From Apostichopus californicus (lineage: Eukaryota > Echinodermata > Holothuroidea > Aspidochirotida > Stichopodidae): DNA of 28,769 bases. Shown here piece after piece: positions 10,063-21,400 of this stretch (position 1 is its first letter; the number at the start of each line of letters is the position of its first letter). The notes beneath the pieces were generated by a model. That model worked only from the letters and a program-made list of their open reading frames with translations, was not told where the DNA came from and did not search any database. The position numbers and the translations under genes were made by a program. Where the stretch lies: NCBI GenBank assembly GCA_020650975.1, contig JAIPMN010002772.1, positions 1,282 to 30,050 of the forward strand, given 5' to 3'.

Positions 10063-10330
10063 AACCTGGGCTTGAACCGGAGATATACAACTGCTGGGAT
10101 TTGAACCATAGACGAGGATTTTGTCTTGTTCTCTCCGTTATAGAGTAACTAGTGAGAAATAAATTCTCGTTTCTAATATTTCCACCGCATAATGTATGGA
10201 GGAAAAGCAGACAATTGAAATGCAACAGCTGGGAATTGAACCCTAGACAAGGAGTTTATTTAGTTTTCTCCATTCTCAGAGCACTAACCACTGTGCCACA
10301 GTAACTGTTGAGAAATGAAGCTTCTTGCTA
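10063..10330 (-). repeat. Tandem tRNA-like units (SINE head duplication)
   Basis: Two direct units can be aligned, starting near 10088 and 10224. Both contain CTGGGA(A/T)TTGAACC followed by (C/A)TAGAC(A/G)AGGA, and later GTAACT then GAGAAAT. On the minus strand the right-hand unit reads TGGCACAGTGGTTAGTGC (A-box-like) then GGGTTCAATTCCCAG (B-box-like). The left-hand unit has lost about 20 bp around the A box. A further B-box-like GGTTCAAGCCCAGG lies at about 10063-10076. This fits a degenerate tandem tRNA-derived element. Confidence 0.55.
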
Positions 10331-10847
10331 ATATCTGAACATTACAAATTTATAAAGGAGACATAAAAATATAATAAAACTTGTCAGAACTGTTTTGTTG
10401 CAGAAATTGATACATTCCTAATGTTGTAGTTGCTAATGTTGTTTGTTCCTTTGTGGCTGGATGCAGTGTTGGCGGGGGTGGGGGGGGGGGGTATGAAGGA
10501 GGCAAGAGTCCTGTTTCTCTTTAGTTTTCTTTCACCTCTCTAACTATTTTTGTAGACTAAGCAATAACTGTTATCAGCTCATTTTGAGAACTTTTCCTCA
10601 ATTTGTCTGCATCAATTTTTGCATGTAGCATTTATTACAAACATTTAACAAACTACAAAAATTGAAATATGTTAGAAACTTTCAAATGCCTTGAACTTTA
10701 TATTACTTTGGAATGTATGTATCAAATTAAGATATTTTGAAGTGGTTTCTTTTCACTTCATCAATGCATTTTCATTATTATTCTTTGAAATTTGGATGTA
10801 TGTGCAATTTCATTTCAAATGAAAATTCATCATTACAAAATTTAATG
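10331..10847. other. Gene-free interval
   Basis: AT-rich with a G homopolymer run near 10477-10490. No coding, RNA or mobile feature recognised. Confidence 0.4.
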
Positions 10848-11712
10848 GCAATAAATACATGCGAGAGGGCACAATTGTATGCTTGTATGGTTTCGACTGG
10901 TTTCTTGGACTGGTTTCTTGGTCTGGTTTCTCGAGTGGTTTCGACTGACACTTTTTGTCAAGTTGTTTCTTCAAAATTTGCAGTTTTCAGGAAATTTTAA
11001 AGGATAGGTGTGGGTGGAAAAAAAAAAAAATCATTTTTAAGTCTGCAATAGCACCAAAAAATCCCTTCTTGGTTTTTGTTGCCTTATTCTGCCTTCGGTA
11101 CTTTTCTCTCACTGTTAGGACTTACCCTCGTTTTGAAGGGCAAAAAACATATATTTTTAGGTGTAGAATACAGCTTTTTGACAAAACTGAATAAATACAT
11201 GCGAGAGGGCTCAATTGTATGCTTGTATTCTTATTTGGTTTCGACTGGTTTCTTGGTCTGGTTTCTTTTGACTGTTTTCTTGAGTGGTTCCGACTGACAC
11301 TTTGTGTCAAGTTGTTTATGCAGTTTTCAGGAAACGTAAAAGGATAGGTGTGGGTGTAGTGGAAAAATAACTTTAATTTCTGCAATAGCACCAAAAAATC
11401 CCCTTTCTTTGGTTTTTGTTACATTATCCTGTCTTGGGTCATTTTCTCCCACTGTCGGGACTTACCCTCGTTTTGACGGACGACAAACTTTTTGTCAAGT
11501 TGTTTCTTCAAAATTTGCAGTTTTCATGAAACTTAAAAGGATAGGTGTGGGTAGAATAAATCATTTTAATATCTGCAAATAGCACCAAAAAATCCCCTTT
11601 CTTTGGTCTTTTGTTGCATTATTCTGTCTTAGGTCATTTTCCTCCACTGAAGGATGACAAACAGATTTTTGTTAGGTGTAGAATACTGCTTTTTGACAAA
11701 ACTGAAATTTCT
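10848..11712. repeat. Diverged tandem array, about 340-350 bp unit, three copies
   Basis: Recurring landmarks show the array. AATAAATACATGCGAGAGGG occurs at about 10850 and 11185. TGTCAAGTTGTTT then AAAGGATAGGTGTGGGT occurs near 10957, 11306 and 11493. GCACCAAAAAATCCC occurs three times. GGTGTAGAATAC(A/T)GCTTTTTGACA occurs near 11160 and 11675. Copies 1 and 2 are about full length and the third is shortened at its left side. Short inner repeats of GACTGGTTTCTTGG add variation. No coding capacity; identity unknown. Confidence 0.8.
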
Positions 11713-13583
11713 GGATGCCATCCTAATTCCTATGGAATTGCAAAGGGGGTGGGGTGGAGATAGGGGGGGGGGTTGTACAAGACATCCTCCCTATCCAATC
11801 CTACTTCTGGCTCCATCATTTCTACGAGGATCAAACATGATTGCTGATACTGACAGCAGTGAACGTTAAATGCAACAATAATGAAGAGAGAAGATATGAA
11901 TTGTAAATTTATCTAAAATGATTTCATTTAATCAAAACTCCATTTCCTATATAAAGGAGAGCAAAAACAATGGGTGTAGATATAAACTGAATGCTCTAAT
12001 AATCTCTATGGTGCTTTCTAGGAATTAAAATCAAATAGACAAATCCCATTAATGAAACGTTATTATGGAGCATCATCTGTCCAGGAAAGAATGGGTTTGA
12101 ATCACAATTTGCAATCGTCTATGTGAGACAAAATATTGACCTGGTGGATGCAGGTCCTTCTGTTAATAAATATTATTATTCTTTCTGACAAATCTTAAAC
12201 CTCTCAGCTTTGCTAAGCATGTTTTTACCTTCAATAATGTGTTTAGTAAACTCTATAAGGTTATTCTTGTACAACACTGTTATATCACCGTTAGAAGCTT
12301 CATTACCATAACTCTCAGTAAAGTTTCAAATAATGCATTCTGTTAAACAGTCTCTTGGACTTTTTGAAATTATTGATAAAAGTGTGAACTATAAATCCCC
12401 CAAGTCAACTGCAGTCCAAAAATGCTTATTTAATGTTTGTTAGATTTTTTAAAAAAGGGGAGAAAGTGAAAAACGGTGGATTCAAATGTTTACAATTAAA
12501 TTGAGCATAATTAAGTCAATATAGGCAAACTTGTCCAACTACACATCAAATGCAAAAGTAGACACAGAAAAAGCGTGTCTATTCTGTTTTGAATAGAAAA
12601 AAGTTCTTCCAAAAGATGGCCTTTTGAGACCAAATGACAGGATTAGAGTTGTCTTGAAACTGCCAGGTCCAACTTGTCATACATACTGTGACAGGGAATC
12701 AAGAAAAAGATTTCTCTGAAAGAATATCTAGATTTTTGTAATGGACAAATCCTGCAAAAAAATTGTATATTTTATACTAAAAAAACGTTCCACTTCTTCT
12801 AAAATAGCAAGACTATTCTTTTGTGATCAGAATTTGGGGTGGACTCTTCTGTTACAGGTTGCCCAGGCTATGTTCCACACAGAAATATCTTGTATGCCTA
12901 CTTTTTTTGTTATCCTTAACTTCATGTGAAATTTACTCAGTGTATGTTGACAGCTCTTTGTATTTAGTTTCATATTTATATTACAATAGCATGACAATAT
13001 TTTAATTCCTAGGGGAAAAACAAAAATCTTTCATCACCATCATCAGCTTAATGGCCTGTTGTTCTCTCCACACTACAGCAGCAGCAGTCTTTTTGAGGTT
13101 AATTATTAATAATTCAAGCAGACAAAATAGACAAAACAAAATTTAATTTGGAGAGAGCTTAAGCTAGGTGAACTAGAGACTAAAAATTAAAAAAAAAACA
13201 CTTGTGCAGAAGATTACAATGATGCCTTGGGAATTAAAAAACATGGAGGAAAAAGGGGAGGGAACAAAAAAGAAAAACGAAAAGTGTCTTAAAAAAAGAA
13301 TACCTGATGTGAAATATGTACAAAATATTACTATAAGGCACAACCCCACCACATTTCACTGTACAAATATCTGGCATATACTGCTACTCTGCATTCACTT
13401 TCTAGAGCTTTGGTAATTATCAGTCATCTACATATTCTTATTTTCCAAATGCCTCGCTTCACAACAAACCTGACAAAGGAGAGGATAAACCGCACGGTCG
13501 ACACCGATCGCAAGTAAACCTAAACAAACTGCTGAATTTAGTGCAACCTATAACGGTTAGTTTGGGTTTTTTGCTGTAAATAT
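11713..13583. other. Gene-free interval
   Basis: No exon recognised. A segment near 12091-12175 has a GGTTTGAATCA box and ends in a short ATT-rich run, faintly like a SINE tail, but it is too weak to call. The remainder is AT-rich. Confidence 0.35.
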
Positions 13584-13589
13584 TTTATT
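13584..13589 (-). terminator. Candidate polyadenylation signal AATAAA for SUV39H
   Basis: A minus-strand AATAAA hexamer about 1.77 kb past the SUV39H stop codon. It is a candidate only; a weaker ATTAAA lies nearer the stop. Confidence 0.25.
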
Positions 13590-14824
13590 TTTCTGTATTC
13601 CGAATGCCTGCCTTCATTTACTGTAACCTGAAGGAGTCTTGCAGACGATGCCAGTAAAGTACTGAAAACCAAGTCTGCACACACAATTTCATTCCGTTGG
13701 TATGTCACATTAATGAAAACAAATGAAACACATAAACCCTGACCGATAACGGACAAACTGCCGACAACTTCTACCTTCTTAATAGGTTCCCACTTCCTCC
13801 TCTCCCCCCCCTCTCACTCCCCTTCTCTCATGGAGAGCTACATGAAATGAGGAAATTTACAAGGTTGGTTACGCAGTTTCTGATCTACTATGGTATGCAT
13901 TCTGTAGCCTGTATAAACCAAAATTCCCCGAACTATCGTCTAAGTCTTTGGAAGCCAATAATCCAATGACAGAACATTTTGAGTTCCACAAATTTAATGT
14001 AACGTGTTTGGTTTCCTTTTTGCGAAACTTTGATATTTATCCCTCATGTCATCCATCACCGGGGCCCTCTGGGTGGTCTTGAGTAGCAGCAGGCCATGCT
14101 TTCAGGTACTGTATCTTTCTAATGGGAACAGTATGCTACCGCAAGATATTTGCAAATTCAACACCAGAGAGTACGAAAAAAATGCCAATTTCCCTATAAT
14201 TTTTTACTTATTTCCATATTTTTGAGAAATGACTACTAAGCATTTTCTGCAGCTATGAAAAAAAAGCCAGCATTTTTTAAGTTTTCAGGAAAGCACTGAA
14301 AATGTCACAAAATTTTACTTAATTGAGTCCATCATATATTGAGGATGACCAACAGACCTATAGCACAAGACATGCTACAGCAGATTTCAATACGGTCTTA
14401 AAAAATGTTTCAAAAAAATGAGACGCAATTTACTTATATCTACCTCAAATAATCTGCAGACTGTTGCACCCAGTACAAATTTCTGCTCGTATGCTGCTGC
14501 TTACACACTAGCCAAATATCACCATCCAAGTTTATCACAAGTTGTTTATACAAAGGTTCTTTAATACATAACCTGATCATACTTTCTGTGGTATCAATTT
14601 GCATTGCAATGTATTTCCTTTTCCTGCAAGGGAATTCACCCTAAGGTCAAGTAAAGATATGCCAGTTTTATAATATTTTCCCTTCGATACCATCCTGACA
14701 GCAGCTTGTAAAACACGTACGCTTCTCCACTTTTCCAAGGTTGTCAAAATACAGTTAGCCCGGGAAACGAAACCTCTTCACACTTAAATCTCATCTGAGG
14801 AGGGTTTCCAAGATCCAAGTCTTT

Positions 14825-14875
14825 TTAACTTTTAGATATATGACAGAAAGGTAGGCTTATGTATCTAAAAGTTAA
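14825..14875. repeat. Perfect inverted repeat, 14-bp arms, 23-nt loop
   Basis: TTAACTTTTAGATA at 14825-14838 is the exact reverse complement of TATCTAAAAGTTAA at 14862-14875. It lies about 500 bases past the SUV39H stop, so it would form a stem-loop if transcribed. It could also be a very small relic of a palindromic element. Confidence 0.7.
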
Positions 14876-15359
14876 GTGACTAAATTTTTCATCAGCTGGC
14901 AAATTTCAATTTTTAACATAGCTCAATATGTCTGCAATGGACATAAGTGTTTTGTCTCGCAGTCAATCAACCAACTTAAATTTATCTTCATTAACATTTT
15001 TCACTGTTCACTTTCACAGTAGAGTTACACACATATTCAAAAGATTCTCTCACTGCAGCCCACAAGACACATACACAAAAAACAAACAAACCGAAAAATA
15101 GCAAACATTGTCAGGAAATGATAGACTGATGATGCAGACCAACTCATTAGCTGTATATTAATAAAAACAAAGATCATATCAAAGTCACAATAAAAAAAAA
15201 AGATGATACTTTAAAAAATGAAAAAAGATGTCGAGAAAATTGTACTGTTCTGATGGTAAGGCAATTTTTTGTACCCTAGTCTTGCTCGAATGTGAGAAAA
15301 ATTTTGAAATGATCTGAACAATTTACATTCAACTTTACATAGTAACATGAGGAGAGATA

Positions 15360-15448
15360 TTACACCAAGTAGCCTCTACAGTTTTCTGCTCCACACCTGC
15401 AGGCCACGTGCTGAACTTTCACATCTGGACTCAAGTCACCAACTTCAC
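15360..15448 (-). CDS. SUV39H: SUV39H coding exon 7 (post-SET and stop)
   Basis: The acceptor TTTTTCAACAG precedes it, and it completes a split Gly codon. It encodes residues 360-387 with the CRCGAENC zinc motif (Cys375, Cys377, Cys382) and ends in TAA. In the family these cysteines, with the Cys of NHSC in exon 6, hold a zinc ion by the active site. Confidence 0.93.
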
Positions 15449-18400
15449 CTGTTGAAAAAGGATCACAATGATCGTAATAATTGAATGATATATGACTTTG
15501 TTAAAGATTTCTTCAACACTCACATCAAGGGGGCTAGATATATAGCATTAAAAATTATAGAAAATAACAAAACAAAAAGGAACCAGTGTCTGCTAAAAGC
15601 TCTGTGAAGTTTTCAAACTTGTAAGACAACACACATCATTAGATAGCTTTGTGCAAGCACATTTTATAGAGATATATATATATACAAGCATCTCCAACAG
15701 CTGCCATGTTACATACAATATGTTCAAATTGTGCATAGGCAGAGCTTAATAACAGTATGATAGTCGAAATATATGTAATTTCATCAGCCAAAGTTTTCTG
15801 ACAAGTGGCTCAATACTAATGAATGTGATCTGTCACTTGCAGCTCTCTGTGCTGCTTCTGTTACAGTTCTGGTTCTGCTTATTTAGTTTTATTCTCGTAG
15901 TTGTTCACTAATAGCTTGTTTATTGTATGGTTCTGTTTGTATTCACTACTGTTTTATGTTTACTGTCGACGGGACATCGTTTTTGTTTTCTGAAATGGAC
16001 AATTAAGTTTCTATCTATCTATCTATGAATGATTCACAAACTTAATTTAGAGGAAATGTGTAATAAGAATTGCTGGGATAGAAGCAGTGACATTTAAGCA
16101 CATGTATTTTTCTCCAGTTGCCAAATGTTACAATGAAATGTTCATTTCATTCGGGGTGATTTTTCTTGGTTATTCATCAGTAATTATGGAGTAGTATAAT
16201 TAGTGCGGATTCTTATAGTGGAATGCTACACTAGTTTGTCAAGTATCTACATAACAGTAATAACAGCAAAAGATAAATATATCCAAAAAAAAAGCTAGTA
16301 TTAAGGAAAATACATTTGTAGAGCAAAAATTGCTCAAAGTATCTGGTAGTCTTTCACAAACGTGCTACTCGGACAAAATATTTGACTGAGGCGACTGCAT
16401 TGTTCTGAGTACAATTAATGGCAATAACTATATCAGCCCCATTTCATGTTTGCAAATTAGGGTAGGTATATCTGTCAAGAAAGTTTGATAGGTATGAAGG
16501 GTGAGTGTTGACCTTGAAATATTTTCAAGACTTAAAACCTCTTATGCAATAATATATACTATGTGATCTTGGCCTCTTTGCAGAGATCAAACCAATGAAA
16601 CTTTCAAAGGTAATCACCCTGTGCCCTGTATCTGTTAAGGATGGTTCTTATTCAAAAATTAATACAACCTTTATTATTTAGACAGTTTGATTTGATTTCA
16701 GTTTAAAAAGGACGGCGTTAAGCAGCAAATTACTATATCAAGTCTCTCCATTCAACGTTATTTGATTGCAACAATAGCAACACACTACAAACTCAACAAG
16801 CTACTTGAATCAAGGATGCCAGCAGGGTTTGCCCAAGGGGCCTGAAAGTTGTGGGGACTTATCTGAACTTTATTTTTGAGATATCATGTTTTGCGGTATA
16901 GGCTCCATTTTGCGTATGCTAGTTAGGATAATAGTTCAGATAATAGTAATAATACTAATAAATGTTAGGATAACAGCGGAAAAAGCTCATGCCTGTTTCA
17001 ACTGGGACGGAAAGATCATGTGGAGCCGGAACCAAATTTCAAAATCAGGAAAAAGCCGGAATTACAGCATCCCTGTTGAATACTGCTGACAACTTACCTG
17101 TCATTTGATAATCAAATGTCAGCTCCTCTCCAGCTTTGATGTCCCTGTTAGCAAAGAGAGCGATGCGCGGTAACCTCGGGTCTACGCAGTTCACCCACAC
17201 GCCGTACACTACAAGGTTGGGATCACACTGGGAATATAATGAGAGAAATCACCATTATCAATTAAACATCACCAATGCAAGTTAATTTAAATTAGCATCC
17301 ACCAGTGACCAGTAAAGCATGTCCACAAGATTTGCTTTCCATATCTGTGTACTAGTCTTAAGTTATTTCCAAACGCCATCAAGCCAGTGGCTTATTGTCT
17401 GTCCAAATATTAGAAGAAAGCTGTAATATGAAATAATTTTTTCCTACTTTGGTAAACACCAAGGAGCAAGATGATGAACCTAGATCTTATGTTCAACTTT
17501 AATCATACCAGGAATTATGATGTTCTAAGTTAATTGATTGGGATTACATAGATATCTCAGCTGGATGGAGTGGTGGTATCATCCAATGGGACTCTCCAGC
17601 ATTTATATAGAGAGCGCTCTCATATCAGTCCTAGTGTGCCTGATCTATACCGTTTACAGTTCTCTGATTTCAAAGTGACAAGTTCGTGTGAAGAAGCTCA
17701 CGAGCATGCTTATACGCTGGATGAACTTCAATACATACTCGCTGTGTGATTGAGTAGTTCACGGTTCCACTTCCTGGTGGAGTTTGGTCAAATTATAAAA
17801 GAACTTTATAAAACTCATGTTAAGGTGCTTAAAACAGTTTCTTTGACTTCAGTTTCAAATTGCAACAGAAATTGTATATACTACTGACGGTGAACACACA
17901 GTACCGAAATGTCCATGCGATCGGAGACTGCAGCTTGGTCAAGTTTCACAGAACTATATAGGACCTGTCTTTTGGATACAAGTTTGACCCATTGTTTATT
18001 TTAAGTGAACAACAGCACTTTATTGACCTGTATACCAAGTAATAGCCAGTAACAAGTTTGGTATCAATTTTGAATGTACCTGTTTATAAGAGTTGCCACC
18101 CTCCCATGGAGACAATAACATGCGCACAAAAGTCAATGCTTTGTTTGTTTGATTACCTTAGTTGGGTCAACAGTAGAACTTACAAATTAAAGGATAAATT
18201 TAGGCAGAATTTTAGTCTTGATTTGCCATTGTCCAAGAAAGTAGAAACATTTGAGAAAAAGTGATGTCTCTATAGCTATTCCCATGTTCAAAATAGTTCA
18301 CATTTAAAAATAATCTAAAAATAATCTCTGGAATCTGCTCCTCTAAACTAATGAAGTCAGATCCTCAGTGCAGCCCTGAACGTAAGGTCACTACGCATTT

Positions 18401-21400
18401 TTAGTTTTATACATTCGAAAAATGCAACTACCATTTGTCCGGGAATCCGACATGAATCTTTTGGAAAATTTACTTACGGAATGGTTGACAAAGTGAGATA
18501 TATTTCCTGACTTTCCGGCATCGACTGTAAAAGGACAGTCGTCATCATTGTAATCTAAGTCAAAGAGGTAAGTCCGACCATTGGCATCATATTCCTTGCC
18601 CCGCCTCTCGGCTTCCTCGTTAGTAATAACCTTGAAAGAGAGCAAGAGAATTTACGGTTAGAAGGGGGTTCCAACCATCGACCTCTGGGTCACAGGGGCC
18701 CAATTGAGCTATAGATCTAGCCATCAGTTGTTGGGGTTTACCCATATAGTCATTTCTTTGCTGTGAGGCACCGGTCAAAAGCCACAGTACCTTACATACT
18801 GTGTTACTAGTGATCATTCACCCCAGTGTCATTCCATACAACACAGAGACCGGCAGGGAAGTATTTGGAACCGAATGCAACACATCAATCTGTTATATTG
18901 GTTAAGCATTCAGAATCTAAGCTTGCAAAGATGCCAGACATGAAAGAAAATGGGTTAATCGATTAAGTCTAGGTACATTAGCGGAACACAGTCACATTCC
19001 TTGATTACATTTACCATATTGCTCATTTTTATTCAAACCAGTCCACCATATCTCTGACTTACTACTTCTTCCAACTGTTTAAAAGCTCTTGAAAAGTGAA
19101 ATTAAGATTTCGTAAACCTATAGTACTGTAAAGACTGTACATGTACTTTCAATTCATTTGGCTTGAATGCTGGTTTGGTTTGGGTTTGTTTGAATTTAAG
19201 AAATGCTTTGTGATATTTTAGTGTCTCTGTTGTTGCATTTGAATCTCTCAGCAATTTTGTTACGGGATAGCTAATCTATCATGACGATTCTGTTGTGTTT
19301 CTTTGCCTCAAGTGTTTGTATCAAGATATGTTAGACAGAAAATTCCTTCCTGATTCAGTGTACCAAGGACACCCAACACAAGCTTGGGGGTCTTTACCAA
19401 TTAAATTACCTTTTCATTACAATACATGCCACATTCATTCATAGCACTGCAAATAGACTAAAGAAAACGTCTTACCTCTCCAACATATTCCATGACAAAT
19501 GTGCTCCTCCTGATATCAACCAAGGTCTTCACACCCCAACCTCGGTTGTTCGCTGTTCGAAAAATGGACATTGGGTATTTCCTTCCTAACTGCACCACCC
19601 TATGACAGAGGACAAACATTTCGCCATTACTGATGTGGAAGATGTTGCAATAAATAGTGAAGAATGACCCAATTTGTGCTCCTTTCAACCAGAAAACTTA
19701 CTCACTCTGGATCTCATTATACTACATTCAACTATGACAGCAAAATTTGCTTTAGGTTAAACATCACGAATACAACTGGACACTCAACAAGCACTTCATA
19801 TAAACACATAAATATAAATATACATAAGCTATTTACTCTAGCAGAAAGGTAGCAAATTGACCAATTCTTACACAAAGATCACTAAAATACCTGTAAAGGA
19901 TAAACTGCTTATTTAACCTTTCCATGATTGAATAAAGCAATATCCAACGTTAATTTTTTTTTTATAGCATAACCAAAGCCTGTGATTGTTCTAAATCAAC
20001 AAAGTCTAATCAAATAAATTGTAAACTTTGTTTAAACTTCCCTGTGTATTAACACCTCCTCTATGACCTGCAAAACTTATAGTAGCAAATTCAACTTGTG
20101 ACATTGCTGTAGTGATACGTCATCCTAAAGAGATTAAATTAAATTATTAAACAGACTTGACGTCGCAAACGGTCATTTTACCTGTTTGGACAATCTTCTC
20201 CACATTTACAATACTTGTTGCATTCGTAGATTGGGGTTCCCGGTTTGACACGAATATGCTTCAGCCTGTTGTAGGCAAATCTGACGCCGCTGTTTTGAGG
20301 ACAGCATTCTGGCTCGTCCTCGGAACATTTAGTACACTCACATCCGACCAGTGGATCATTTGGAATGGTTACTCCCCTCCCAGAGATATAGTCATTGATG
20401 TATGTAAAGTCAGTGGGAGGTCCCTCAAAGTCAACATCATTTTCAACTACTATCGGTGCCGTATCGGTACAGATACAATTTAAACTAATGGTCCAGTTCT
20501 TTAATTCTTCCCTAACCATGGCTTGCAACGCTTCCGTCGAAACTGGCGACATGGGTTGCTTTTGTAACTTGGGTTTCTTCGGTCCGAGTACCAGTCCGTC
20601 GTCGGACAGTTTCCGCTTTCGACTCTGATGCGTCTGCTGCGCTCGCTTCAGCTGCCGATGGAATTTCTTCAGGAGGTTCGAACAGCCACTCAAATGCTCC
20701 GACGGTTCCCAAGTGTTCTGATCCGAAGAATAACCCAGCCACTTGACGTAGTACCAATCGCCGCCCTGTGGAAGTGAAATCGTTAAAATAAGGCACCAGG
20801 TGCGAGTTATGCAACATCACCTTAGATGTGACACATGAACAGATCTTCTTCCTGAAGAAGTCTTTGATTGGTGACTGAGATAGGCCCTCTCCTTTCAAAC
20901 TTACTCAGTGCTGTAAAGACGGTCACCTTTGTGATCAATACTTTTCACAACAAATGTCCCTTAATTGTACAAGATCTAATATCAAACAATCTGTGTATGT
21001 AACACCGGGCAGAATTATTTGCTGACTCAGATGCGTGTGTAGTAACCACGCTAGCAGCCTGATGCAGAAAAAACCACATCTAATTTGCAAACTTGGGAAG
21101 CCAATTGTTTTTTTAAGTTCACAGTTTTTTCTAACAATGTCATCAGACATATGAACCATTTGAACTTAAATATGTAAACCAAGACTATTTTATGTTTTCA
21201 CAGTTCCAGATGGAACTGTCTGTATCTCCATTTCCTTGTTTTCTTTCCCGTTTACTGAGAATGGCGGGAAGTCAAGTCTTGGCTAAGAGTACACATGTCT
21301 TGCAACTAGTAATTAGATATATTGTTGATGTTTTGTCGCTTTTTGAAGCTCGTCTGACAGGAAACGCCTTGTAAAAATTGCGTTAGGAGTTCCAAATGCC

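Larger units (their letters stand above)
13584..15359 (-). other. Probable 3' UTR / downstream region of SUV39H
   Basis: This follows the SUV39H stop codon on the minus strand. A minus-strand AATAAA is present at 13584-13589 (TTTATT on plus), and a weaker ATTAAA lies near 14551. Which one is used cannot be decided from sequence. The interval has no coding frames of note and contains a 14-bp perfect inverted repeat at 14825-14875. The extent given is a maximum guess. Confidence 0.3.

Noticed and set aside
20395..20898. Other-frame open frames over SUV39H exon 3, including a 128-codon minus frame
   Set aside because: They are shadows of the exon 3 frame, which alone gives the chromodomain and the nine pre-SET cysteines.
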